Shown in pieces: positions 16,172 through 24,454 of a DNA stretch of 47,377 nt. Each line of letters begins with the position of its first letter. Positions within the stretch are counted from its first letter, which is position 1. The notes beneath the pieces were generated by a model. The model was given only the letters and a program-made list of their open reading frames with translations, was not told the DNA's origin and ran no database searches. This DNA is from Abyssibacter sp. (lineage in GTDB: Bacteria > Pseudomonadota > Gammaproteobacteria > Nevskiales > OUC007): the NCBI GenBank assembly GCA_023146115.1, contig JAGLCS010000070.1:1-47377 (forward strand), given 5' to 3'. The position numbers and the translations under genes were made by a program.

Positions 16172-17653
16172 ATGCGGGGAAGAAGGATCATCGTGCGGGG
16201 CCTGACGTGGGTCGCAGCGTTCGTGGCCGTCGGTCTGCTGGTCATGGTCATAAAGACCATCCAGCTACGCGCGGACTACCATCCCGGGACGGCGCCGCCG
16301 CCGCCGGAAATCGACACCGCCGCGGTTCGACATCTTGCCGAAGCCGTGCGCATACCCACCGTGTCACTGGATTCCGAGGGGGGCGCGGCCGAGCACTTTC
16401 AGCGATTGCATGCGCTGATGCGCAGTCATTTTCCGCGCGTGTTCGAAGAGCTGACGGTAGAGATCGTCTCCGGCCACAGCCTGCTGCTGACCTGGACCGG
16501 GCAGGAGAGCGCCGACGCTCCCATCATCCTGCTGGGCCACCTGGATGTGGTTCCCGTCGAGACTGGCACCGACAAGGACTGGACGCACCCGCCGTTTTCC
16601 GGCCGGGCGGCGGACGGTTACATCTGGGGCCGGGGCAGCCTGGATGACAAGGCGAGTGTCTGGGCGCAGCTTGAGGCAATCGAGCGATTGCTCGGCCGTG
16701 GCTTCACGCCACCGCAAACCATCTATTTCGCCTTCGGACATGACGAGGAAACCGGCGGCACACGGGGTGCGTTGCAAATCGCCGCGCTGCTGAAAGACCG
16801 GGGTGTTCGGGCGGCCTTCACCCTGGACGAGGGTGGCGCCATCACGCGCGGCCTGATCGGTGGAGTCGATGTTCCGGTCGCGACGGTAATGGTCGGGGAG
16901 AAGGGTTATGTATCGCTGCAGCTCACGGCGAAGGGCGATGGCGGGCACAGCTCGACACCCTCACGGAACAGCGCCATTGGGCGCCTCGCACGCGGCCTTG
17001 CACGTCTGGACACGCAGCCGTTGCCCGCGCAGTTGATCGAGCCGGTGGGTACGATGCTTGACCAGTTGGCGCCGCATATGGGGTGGCTGAATCGGTTTTT
17101 CATCGCCAATCGCTGGCTGTTCGAACCCCTGCTGCTGGACAGTCTGGCGTCGAGCCGGACGACGAACGCACTCATCCGAACCACGACCGCGCCAACCATG
17201 CTGCGCGCGGGGGTCAAGGACAACGTGCTGCCATCGACGGCCAGCGCCACCGTCAACTTCCGCATTCTGCCGGGGCAGACCATTGAATCGGTCACCGACG
17301 CGGTCCGTGGACTGATCGATGACCCCGCTGTGACCATCGAGCCCATCGACGTCTTTGGTAGCAATCCGCCGCCACTATCCGATGCTTCGTCCGCGGCTTT
17401 CATGAGAATTCGGGCGGCCATTCACCGCAGCTTTCCCGAAGCGGTGGTGGCCAGCGGGATTATTCTCGCCACCACCGACAATCGCCATTACGCGGCCGTG
17501 CGCGACAATGCCTATTACTTCGCGCCCTTCGAGTACACGGCAGATGTTGCAGAGCGAATCCACGGCATTAACGAGCGAATCGCGGTGCCCGAATATCTTC
17601 GAATGATCAATTTTTACGAAACGCTGCTGATGGAAGAGACGGTCGAAAACTAA
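16172..17653 (+). CDS. Membrane-anchored M20 metallopeptidase, PM20D1-like
   Basis: This 493-residue protein has an N-terminal membrane helix (residues about 10-28) and then an M20 peptidase domain that should face the periplasm. Zinc and catalytic residues are visible: His123 in LLGHLDVVPVE, Asp158 in WGRGSLDDKAS, and Glu192-Glu193 in FGHDEETGGTRGA. A dimerisation insert follows VSLQLTAKGDGGHSSTPSRN. The overall layout matches carboxypeptidase S / PM20D1 enzymes, which cleave or form N-acyl amino acids. ATG 16172 follows AGGGAGAAG. It is flanked by unrelated genes and looks monocistronic. Confidence 0.87.
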   Translation: MRGRRIIVRGLTWVAAFVAVGLLVMVIKTIQLRADYHPGTAPPPPEIDTAAVRHLAEAVRIPTVSLDSEGGAAEHFQRLHALMRSHFPRVFEELTVEIVSGHSLLLTWTGQESADAPIILLGHLDVVPVETGTDKDWTHPPFSGRAADGYIWGRGSLDDKASVWAQLEAIERLLGRGFTPPQTIYFAFGHDEETGGTRGALQIAALLKDRGVRAAFTLDEGGAITRGLIGGVDVPVATVMVGEKGYVSLQLTAKGDGGHSSTPSRNSAIGRLARGLARLDTQPLPAQLIEPVGTMLDQLAPHMGWLNRFFIANRWLFEPLLLDSLASSRTTNALIRTTTAPTMLRAGVKDNVLPSTASATVNFRILPGQTIESVTDAVRGLIDDPAVTIEPIDVFGSNPPPLSDASSAAFMRIRAAIHRSFPEAVVASGIILATTDNRHYAAVRDNAYYFAPFEYTADVAERIHGINERIAVPEYLRMINFYETLLMEETVEN

Positions 17654-17867
17654 ACCATCGCGTCGCCAGGAAGCGTCTATCTATCTGAACTGTTGAGACT
17701 TGACCGATGGAATTACAGAGAAATGCTGGTGCAGTGCATTCGTGGTCATTTCTTTGTAAACACGCTATGCGATACGCTTCGGTCTACACGCTGCCAGCGC
17801 CTCTCGAGTAAAACCGGCTTTGCCTGGACGATGGGTCTGATCAGTGGCTTTCAACCACAGATGATTC

Positions 17868-18224
17868 ATGACCGACGCCGTGCCCGATACAACCCGGTTG
17901 CAGGAAGCCTCGGCTCAGCTAGCCGCCCTGGCCGAGCCCGCGCGATTGAGCATCTATCGTCATCTGGTACGTCACGCGCCCGACGGGTTGTGTGTCGGGG
18001 AGCTGATCCCAGAGATCGGACTGAGCCAGCCAACGCTGTCGTTCCATCTCAAAACCCTGCGCCAGGTCGGTCTGGTCACGCGCCGCAAGTCGGGGCGGCA
18101 TGTGTTCTACGCGCCGGAATTTCGCGCCATGCACGAATTGATGCGATTTCTGACGGAACATTGCTGCGCTGGCGACGCCGATTTGCAGCAGCCAAACAAC
18201 CCTTGCGCGGGCGGCGTCGCCTGA
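17868..18224 (+). CDS. ArsR-family metal(loid)-responsive repressor with C-terminal Cys pair
   Basis: This 118-residue winged-helix protein has the ArsR recognition segment LIPEIGLSQPTLSFHLKTLR followed by VGLVTRRKSGRHVFYAP. It lacks the classical ELCVCDL metal site of E. coli ArsR. Instead it has a C-terminal His98-Cys99-Cys100 and Cys113. That resembles ArsR of Acidithiobacillus ferrooxidans, which uses a C-terminal Cys pair and a third Cys to sense As(III). The gene is 54 bases before a CDF exporter gene on the same strand and probably controls it. Which metal(loid) it senses is not settled, because a Zn exporter and an As-type sensor do not match in an obvious way. Confidence 0.85.
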   Translation: MTDAVPDTTRLQEASAQLAALAEPARLSIYRHLVRHAPDGLCVGELIPEIGLSQPTLSFHLKTLRQVGLVTRRKSGRHVFYAPEFRAMHELMRFLTEHCCAGDADLQQPNNPCAGGVA

Positions 18225-18278
18225 ACATGTTCGCAGGCCCGGCTTGAGTGCTGGCGGCTGGATCGGCATAACAGAATC

Positions 18279-19181
18279 ATGAGCCACGATCACCCGAACC
18301 ATCACCATGATCACGGATCGCATGGCGCAGGCCGCACACTGTGGGTGGCACTTGCGCTCACGCTGGGTTTCGCCGCCGTGGAGGCCGTGGCCGGCTGGTG
18401 GGCGGGCTCGCTTGCACTGCTGGGCGACGCCGGTCACATGCTCACCGATGCCGCTGCGCTCGGCATCGGCGCGGTGGCGGCGCGGCTGTCGGCGCTGGGA
18501 CCCACGCGGCGGCTGAGTTATGGCTGGAAGCGTGCCGAGCTGGTCGGTGCGCTGGTCAATGTCCTGTTCATGTATGCGGTTGTAGTACTGGTGGCCTGGT
18601 CAGCATTGCGGCGCCTGGGCAATCCAGTGGACGTGGATGCGTCGGCCGTGATTCTTGTCGGCTCGCTGGGTCTTGGCATCAACTTGTTGGTGGCCTGGCT
18701 ACTTCATCGCGGCGAGCAAACCCTGAACACACAGGGCGCGCTACTGCATGTCATGGGTGATCTGCTGGGCTCGCTGGCTGCTGTTACGGCGGGTGTGATC
18801 ATCTGGTCAACCGGGTGGCTGCCCATTGATCCGCTGCTCTCGTTATTCGTCTGCGCCTTGATCGTCGTATCGTCGACCCGTTTGTTGCTCAATGCGCTGA
18901 ACGTGGTCATGGCCGGCGTGCCCCGCGGGCTGGATCTCGCTGAGATCCAGGCCGCCATGCAAGACGCCCACCCGTCGATTGCCGATGTGCACCATGTCCA
19001 CGTCTGGTCGGTGTCCTCGGAGACCATCGCCTTGTCGGCGCATGTAGAGATGCAGACGATGAATGACTGGCCGGCGGTCCTTGCTGCCATCCGTCACCGG
19101 TTGCACCAAGCCTTCGATATCGATCACCCGACCCTGCAGCCAGAGGTTGCGGCGGTCGACCGGGACTGCGCCAGGTGTTGA
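18279..19181 (+). CDS. Cation diffusion facilitator, CzcD/ZitB type
   Basis: This 300-residue inner-membrane protein exports divalent metal in exchange for protons. It starts with a His-rich tail (MSHDHPNHHHDHGSHG), has six membrane helices and a C-terminal cytoplasmic domain with HHVHVWSVSSETIALSAHVE. The transport site is His53/Asp57 in helix 2 (DAGHMLTDA) and His157/Asp161 in helix 5 (LLHVMGDLLGS). The HD-HD arrangement is typical of zinc-selective ZitB/CzcD proteins. The last residues contain two cysteines (RDCARC). It follows the ArsR-type gene and is likely induced with it. Confidence 0.92.
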   Translation: MSHDHPNHHHDHGSHGAGRTLWVALALTLGFAAVEAVAGWWAGSLALLGDAGHMLTDAAALGIGAVAARLSALGPTRRLSYGWKRAELVGALVNVLFMYAVVVLVAWSALRRLGNPVDVDASAVILVGSLGLGINLLVAWLLHRGEQTLNTQGALLHVMGDLLGSLAAVTAGVIIWSTGWLPIDPLLSLFVCALIVVSSTRLLLNALNVVMAGVPRGLDLAEIQAAMQDAHPSIADVHHVHVWSVSSETIALSAHVEMQTMNDWPAVLAAIRHRLHQAFDIDHPTLQPEVAAVDRDCARC

Positions 19182-19213
19182 GCTCAGCGTGACCCAGCCC
19201 GGACGGGCTCGAT

Positions 19214-20962
19214 TCAGTTATCTCGCGGCCGGTTGGTGATCCACAGGCACTGGTACGGCGACAGCTCGAGCTCGCTCCAGACATCGGGCATGGCCTGGTC
19301 CGAGATCAGGTCATACCACTGTTCGTTGCGCATGAGATTCAGATCCGCGAGGGCGAATCGTTGCGGCTCGGGCGTGAGATTGTTCACGCAAAAGATGCAC
19401 TGATCCCGGCTGCGGCTTTGCCGCCAGAAGGCGAACAAGCCGTCGCGCAGCTGCAGGGTGAACTGGGTTGCGTTGGGGTGAAATGCCGGCTGGAGTCGCC
19501 GCACCGCGAGCAGATGCGACATCCTCGCAAACGCCTGTGCGTGGGAGCTCTCCGGATCGTCCAGCGCTGATTCCAGGGTTTGCCGGTCCCATCGGGCCCG
19601 GTTGATCGACCGACTTCGCCCGGTTTTCTCGACGCTTGCAAGGTCGTTGCCGGTGCCGAGCAGGCTATGGATATAAATGCCGGGGATCCCCTCCAGCGCC
19701 AGCATGACGGCATGCGCGCAGATGAAGCGTTCCAGCTGCCATTGATCCTCGCCGTCCACCGTACCGCGACAGGCATCCCACAACGCGATATTGATTTCGT
19801 AGGGCTTTTGCTCGCCGCCGGCTACCGTTCGCCAGGACACCAGACCGCCAAATGACTGCATCGCCGCGACCATGGCGTCGCGTTCATTGTCGTCCAGCAA
19901 GCCCTCGACCGGACGCAGGCCGATCCCGTCATGCGAGGCGAGAAAATTGAAGTAGGTCGTGCCGTCGCGGGCCGGCGGCATGCTCATCATCCAGGCTCGC
20001 AAATGACGGCTGTTGCCGGTGCACAGCGCATGCAGCAGCAGTGGCGGCAGCGAAAAGTTGTAGATCAGATGCGCTTCGTTGGCATTACCGAAATAGGCCA
20101 GGTTCTCGAAGATCGGAACATTGGTCTCGGTAATGATCCAGGCGTCCGGTGCAGCATGTTCGACCAGAGTGCGAATGAGACGAACCACCTCGTGGGCACC
20201 GGCCAGATTGAGACAGGACGTGCCGTCTTCCTTCCAGACGTAGCCCACGGCGTCGAGCCGGAAGGCCGTCACCCCGCGATCCAGGTAGTGCCGGAACAGA
20301 CGAATGATCTCGAGCATCAATTCCGGATTGGCGAAATCCAGATCGATCTGGTCGTGCCCAAAGGTGCACCAGACATGGCGGGTGCCGTTTTTGGTTTCCA
20401 CCGGCCGCAGCAGTGGGGACGTACGTGGCCGCGCAACTGCGCTCAGGTCCTTTTCCGGGTCGGCCTCGACAAAATAGCCGTCGCCGGGCGCGAGACCCGC
20501 CTGATAATTCTTGAACCACTGGTGCGAGGCCGAGCAGTGGTTGATCACGCAATCGCCCATCACCCGGAAATCCTGGCTGATCTGCCGGATGTCATCCCAA
20601 TCCCCCAGTTCCGGGTGAACGACGCCATAGTCGGAGACGGCGAAGCCGTCGTCCGATGTCCACGGGTAGAAGGGCAGGATATGGACGGAGGAGACCGTAT
20701 CGCGCAGGCGATGGCGCATGAACGCCGCAAGGCTGTCCAGCGGATGCTCGTCGGGCGATGTCACCGTATCGCCGTAGGTGATCACCACCGAATCGGCTTC
20801 GCTCCACAGGTTGCGGCGCGATTCCGGCGTCGGCGTTTCCGGGTCCAGCCGCATGGCCGCGATGCAGGCCTCAACCAGCGCCCCGGTGTCCTGGTCGGGG
20901 TAGAGCAGGCGAATGTGATCATGGAGGCGGTCGCGCAGCCGCCAGGGTGAAGGTTCAGCCAT
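19214..20962 (-). CDS. GH13 subfamily 18 glycoside phosphorylase, probably glucosylglycerate phosphorylase
   Basis: This 582-residue enzyme is a sucrose-phosphorylase-type GH13 protein. The TIM barrel shows VHILPFYPWTSDDGFAVSDY, the nucleophile Asp237 in GVTAFRLDAVGYVWKEDGTS and the acid/base Glu279 in WIITETNVP. The FNFLASHDGIGLRP segment holds the third acidic residue. The WKEDGTSC stretch and the operon point to glucosylglycerate rather than sucrose, giving glucose 1-phosphate and glycerate; subfamily members also include glucosylglycerol phosphorylase. ATG 20962 overlaps the end of the synthase gene by 8 bases. Frame extension to 21010 lies inside the upstream gene and is rejected. It is last in a four-gene operon. 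Confidence 0.85.
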   Translation of the reverse strand: MAEPSPWRLRDRLHDHIRLLYPDQDTGALVEACIAAMRLDPETPTPESRRNLWSEADSVVITYGDTVTSPDEHPLDSLAAFMRHRLRDTVSSVHILPFYPWTSDDGFAVSDYGVVHPELGDWDDIRQISQDFRVMGDCVINHCSASHQWFKNYQAGLAPGDGYFVEADPEKDLSAVARPRTSPLLRPVETKNGTRHVWCTFGHDQIDLDFANPELMLEIIRLFRHYLDRGVTAFRLDAVGYVWKEDGTSCLNLAGAHEVVRLIRTLVEHAAPDAWIITETNVPIFENLAYFGNANEAHLIYNFSLPPLLLHALCTGNSRHLRAWMMSMPPARDGTTYFNFLASHDGIGLRPVEGLLDDNERDAMVAAMQSFGGLVSWRTVAGGEQKPYEINIALWDACRGTVDGEDQWQLERFICAHAVMLALEGIPGIYIHSLLGTGNDLASVEKTGRSRSINRARWDRQTLESALDDPESSHAQAFARMSHLLAVRRLQPAFHPNATQFTLQLRDGLFAFWRQSRSRDQCIFCVNNLTPEPQRFALADLNLMRNEQWYDLISDQAMPDVWSELELSPYQCLWITNRPRDN

Positions 20963-22181
20963 AGTCCCGATGGTCCGCTTCGATGGCGTCCGACAGTTGA
21001 TCCAGCACATCCGGCATGGCCGATCGGACCCGGCTCCAGCTCGGAATGAATGGCGTCTCCATCGGATTTTTCAGAAAGATTTCACCGGCTTTGACGATAT
21101 TCTTCGCAAATAACTCCACGGCTTGTTCCTCCCGGTGGTTGTCGAAACTCAGACCGTTGACCCGTGCGTCGGCCGCGTAGGTGCTGACGAAATCCAGCGC
21201 CACCCGGTAATACGTCGCCTTGATCGAACGAAAGCTCTCGGTGGTGAACACCACGCCATTGGTCGCGAGCTTGCGATAGATGGCCTTGATGATGTCGATG
21301 GACATCTTGGCCAGCCCGCCGCTGTCGTCGTGGGCGGACAGCGCCTTGTGCTTGTGATCGTACTGATCGGCAATGTCGATCTGACATAGCCGGTTGGTCG
21401 AGTAGTTCCGGTACATCTCGGACAGCACCCCGATTTCCAGGCCCCAATCCGTTGGAATTCGCAAATCGGAGACCACCCCGGTCCTCAGCGAGAATTCCCC
21501 AGCCAGCGCGTAGCGAAAACTGTCGAGGTAGTCGAGGTATTCCAGCGGGCCAAAGATCTTGCGCAGCGTGCGGATCAACGGCGTGAGCAGTAAGCGGCAC
21601 ACCCGGCCGTTCAGACGCTCCTGACCAACCCGCGCGTAGTAACCCTTGCAGAACTCATAGCTGAAATTGTTGTTCGCCACCGGGTAGAGCAGGCGGGCCA
21701 GCATGTTGCGGTCGTAGCCGAGAATGTCGCAGTCATGCAGCGCCACGGCCCCGGTGTAGGTCTCGCCATGGGTCAGAATGTAGCCCAGCGAATACCAGAC
21801 GTTGCAGCCCTTACCGCGGGCTTCCGGCGCGAGCAGTTCGGAGCGCAGGCGTTCGTCCAGTGCCTGCAGCCGTGGCCCGTCGTTCCAGATGACCCGCGTG
21901 TTCTGGGGCAGCTGCGCGAAGAACTGACGCGCGGCGCGGTACTCGGCCTCATCCGCACCGTCCAGACCGACCACGATCTGGCTCAGATAGGGCACCTTGG
22001 CGATCTCCGAGACGATGGTCTGCAGCGCAGGTCGCGACAGCTCGTCGATCAGGCAGGGCAGCACCAGCGAAAGCGGTCGGGTTTGCGAGAACCGCAGCAG
22101 TTCACTCTCGATTTCATCAATCGGCCGTTGCCGGAGTTGATGCAGCGTCGTGATGACGCCGTTCTGGAAAAAATCACTCAT
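20955..22181 (-). CDS. gpgS: Glucosyl-3-phosphoglycerate synthase
   Basis: This 408-residue protein transfers glucose from an NDP-glucose to 3-phosphoglycerate. It is recognised by the GT-A core PLSLVLPCLIDELSRPAL, then VVGLDGADEAEYRAA, then ARGKGCNVWYSLGY and the metal-binding ALHDCDILGYDRNML. The C-terminal FGPLEYLDYLDSFRYALAGE and IPTDWGLEIGVLSEM segments match GpgS and related MpgS-like enzymes. ATG 22181 overlaps the phosphatase stop (ATGA). With the phosphatase and kinase upstream and the phosphorylase downstream it completes a glucosylglycerate pathway. A mannosyl-transferring relative is a less likely alternative. Confidence 0.87.
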   Translation of the reverse strand: MSDFFQNGVITTLHQLRQRPIDEIESELLRFSQTRPLSLVLPCLIDELSRPALQTIVSEIAKVPYLSQIVVGLDGADEAEYRAARQFFAQLPQNTRVIWNDGPRLQALDERLRSELLAPEARGKGCNVWYSLGYILTHGETYTGAVALHDCDILGYDRNMLARLLYPVANNNFSYEFCKGYYARVGQERLNGRVCRLLLTPLIRTLRKIFGPLEYLDYLDSFRYALAGEFSLRTGVVSDLRIPTDWGLEIGVLSEMYRNYSTNRLCQIDIADQYDHKHKALSAHDDSGGLAKMSIDIIKAIYRKLATNGVVFTTESFRSIKATYYRVALDFVSTYAADARVNGLSFDNHREEQAVELFAKNIVKAGEIFLKNPMETPFIPSWSRVRSAMPDVLDQLSDAIEADHRDYG

Positions 22182-23026
22182 AACGGTTGCGCGAACGCCG
22201 TGGGGGCGTCGCCGTGGTCTCCAATACAGATATTGATGGCGGCATTGACGCCTTCGGTCCAGCCGTCAGGCGCGAGGGCCTGCGTCCGGAACGTTCGAAC
22301 TCGGGCTGTCGTCGAGGGTGCCGGGCCGCGGGGCGAGCGGACCCAGACCCCGATATGCGCAGCGTTGATCAGGGCTTCGTCATTGCCAGCATCGCCCAGG
22401 GCGATCACCGGCACTTCCGACAGGCCAACCGCGTCCAGCAAGGCCTTGGCGGCGAGTCCCTTGTCGGTGGGGCCGAGCACGTGGACAAACCGTCCGCCGC
22501 GCAGACAGCGCAGGCCAGCGGCTTCGACGGCTGTCTCGAAGGCATCAAGCGCCGCATCCGAATCCTGCCAGTGCAAGGGTTCGGAGTAGCCGCGGTTTGC
22601 TGCCTGCCGTGCGTCGTCCAACGACAGGCCGGTCAACTCGGCAATGCCCGCGATCGGCATCTCGTTGAACGCGACAAATCGCGCACCGGTGGATTGTCGT
22701 AATGCCGGCAAGGCATCGAGTATCTGAGCGCGTTCGGCGCCGAAACGCAGCGCGCCCGATTCCGGCGCGGCCGCACGCCACGGAGACTGTTCAGGAATGA
22801 TCGCGGCACTACCGTTCTCCACAATGCAGGCCCAACGCAGCGACAGCCGCTCCATCAGGCCAAGGGTTTCTGCCGCGGTTTTGCTGGTGGTTGGGACCAC
22901 CGGAATGCCCAGCTTCTCGCAACGTGAGAGACCGGCCAGCGCGCCGGCAATGCTGTAATCGTGGTGCCCGAGCAGGGTGCCGTCGAGGTCGGTGAAAACA
23001 ACGGCCTGCGGCTGCGATGTTGTCAC
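22178..23026 (-). CDS. HAD-IIB phosphatase of the mannosyl-3-phosphoglycerate phosphatase family
   Basis: This 282-residue HAD phosphatase should remove phosphate from glucosyl-3-phosphoglycerate to give the solute glucosylglycerate. Motif I is VVFTDLDGTLLGHHDYS (Asp13, Asp15), motif II is VVPTTSKTAAET and motif IV is IALGDAGNDEALI. The C2 cap and ENGSA segment match the mannosyl-3-phosphoglycerate phosphatase family. GTG 23026 overlaps the kinase stop by 4 bases and is the natural start. Assignment to glucosyl rather than mannosyl substrate rests on the adjacent synthase. Confidence 0.85.
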   Translation of the reverse strand: MTTSQPQAVVFTDLDGTLLGHHDYSIAGALAGLSRCEKLGIPVVPTTSKTAAETLGLMERLSLRWACIVENGSAAIIPEQSPWRAAAPESGALRFGAERAQILDALPALRQSTGARFVAFNEMPIAGIAELTGLSLDDARQAANRGYSEPLHWQDSDAALDAFETAVEAAGLRCLRGGRFVHVLGPTDKGLAAKALLDAVGLSEVPVIALGDAGNDEALINAAHIGVWVRSPRGPAPSTTARVRTFRTQALAPDGWTEGVNAAINICIGDHGDAPTAFAQPL

Positions 23027-23883
23027 GAACGCACGTCCACCTGCTCAAAGCTATGGTCCTGAGCGATCCTGATCAGTGCATCACAGCGATCCGGCAAGGT
23101 CGCAAGGGCTCGTCGGGTCAGGCGTTCGTAGTGGCTGATGAAGCGCTGCAGCGCCTCCGGCGACATCGGCTGCGCGCCGTCGACCTGTCGGGCGTTTTCC
23201 TGCTCCTGCTGACCGCGCCACTGCTGAACCTGTTCGAAATCGGGCACCTGCAGAAAAACCAGCCGGTCCAAACGGGCGAACAGATCAGCGTAGGGGCCGA
23301 GTAACTCACGCTCGATGTACGTGCGCCAGAGGCCTTCTGCGTCCTCGGATGCCTCCAGCGCGTTGATGGGCGCGCCATCCTCGTCGGCGTCCACTGGACC
23401 AACGCCAAGACACCAGCCTTCGAACAACACGATGTCGATCGGACCCTGCACCCGGTGCCAGTCCGAAATCGGGGCGCGGTCATCAATCGCCTTCACGAAT
23501 CGCGGGATTGCTACTTCGCTTTCACTGTCGGTTGCGAGCAGGGTTTTGATCAGCGCCAGTCCCAGCATCGCGTCGTGCGTACCCGGAACGCCGCGGGTGA
23601 CGAACAGCGGGTGAACGCGCTTGCTCAGGCCGAGTCGAGCGGAATGCGTGAGGTAGAGGTCATCGAGGCTCAGAATGCAGCCACGCAAACCATGGCGGGC
23701 GGCCAATGCATCAAGAAGGTGCGACGCCAGAGTCGACTTGCCCGTTCCCTGTGCGCCGCTGAGGCCGATGACCGTGGCGCCGTCGCGATGCCACCGCGCG
23801 ATGGCGGTACATAACGAGTCCACCGCCGCATCGTATGCGGGCGTGACAAACCCCTGATCGCGTTGGGCCGGGCTGTGCTTCAC
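23023..23883 (-). CDS. Glycerate 3-kinase, plant/cyanobacterial type
   Basis: This 286-residue P-loop kinase has VIGLSGAQGTGKSTLASHLL (Walker A at residues 42-51), then ILSLDDLYLTHSARLGLSKR and the signature FEGWCLGVGPVD. It is closest to the GLYK kinases, which turn D-glycerate into 3-phosphoglycerate. That supplies the acceptor for the synthase in the same operon and reclaims glycerate released by the phosphorylase. GTG 23883 has AAGGAA 6 bases upstream. It is first in the operon. A related uridine-kinase-like function is possible but the operon argues against it. Confidence 0.83.
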   Translation of the reverse strand: MKHSPAQRDQGFVTPAYDAAVDSLCTAIARWHRDGATVIGLSGAQGTGKSTLASHLLDALAARHGLRGCILSLDDLYLTHSARLGLSKRVHPLFVTRGVPGTHDAMLGLALIKTLLATDSESEVAIPRFVKAIDDRAPISDWHRVQGPIDIVLFEGWCLGVGPVDADEDGAPINALEASEDAEGLWRTYIERELLGPYADLFARLDRLVFLQVPDFEQVQQWRGQQEQENARQVDGAQPMSPEALQRFISHYERLTRRALATLPDRCDALIRIAQDHSFEQVDVRS

Positions 23884-23968
23884 GGTGTTTCCTTTGCAAG
23901 CGGCGAGCCAATACAGTGCGGTGACGGTCGATCATGAACGCACGGACAACAGGAGCGCAGCCAACTCA

Positions 23969-24454
23969 ATGCCGAGCAGACTCTACAAGCATCCTCGCTT
24001 GTTCAAAACCTTTCTTAACGTCTATCCGCCGTACTGGGGAACCGGCATCCGGGTCACGGCGCTGGCCGCGGATTTTTCGCGCATGGATGTACGCATGGAC
24101 CTGCGCTGGTACAACCGCAACGCCTTCGGCACACAGTTTGGCGGCAGTCTTTACTCCATGTGCGATCCACATTGGGTGCTACTCCTCGTCGGGCGGCTAG
24201 GGCCGGGCTACGAGGTATGGGACAAGGCTGCGAGCGTCGAATTCCTCAAGCCCGGTCGCGGGGCAGTATTCGCAAGCTTCGAGTGGAGCCAAGGGCAGGT
24301 GGACGACATTCGCAGTGCACTGGCCGACGGGGCGCGCTCCGTGCACCCGGAGCGCACCGTCGACATTACCGACTCAGGCGGCCGGCGCATCGCCCGTGTA
24401 CACAAGACGCTGTATGTCCGGCACCGACGCGATAAACCGCCGCCCGGCTACTGA
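23969..24454 (+). CDS. DUF4442 hotdog-fold protein, possible thioesterase
   Basis: This 161-residue protein belongs to DUF4442, a hotdog-fold family related to acyl-CoA thioesterases. The fold is seen in YPPYWGTGIRVTALAADFSR, the core NRNAFGTQFGGSLYSMCDPH and the later VWDKAASVEFLKPGR strand. No proven activity exists for most members. ATG 23969 is chosen; AGGAG lies 13 bases upstream, a little far. It is divergent from the glucosylglycerate operon. Its last 7 bases overlap the 3' end of the convergent BCCT gene. Confidence 0.8.
   Translation: MPSRLYKHPRLFKTFLNVYPPYWGTGIRVTALAADFSRMDVRMDLRWYNRNAFGTQFGGSLYSMCDPHWVLLLVGRLGPGYEVWDKAASVEFLKPGRGAVFASFEWSQGQVDDIRSALADGARSVHPERTVDITDSGGRRIARVHKTLYVRHRRDKPPPGY

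Noticed and set aside
19195-19208. Small inverted repeat AGCCCG-GA-CGGGCT between the CDF and phosphorylase genes
   Set aside because: The 2-base loop is too short for a stable hairpin as drawn and no T-run follows.
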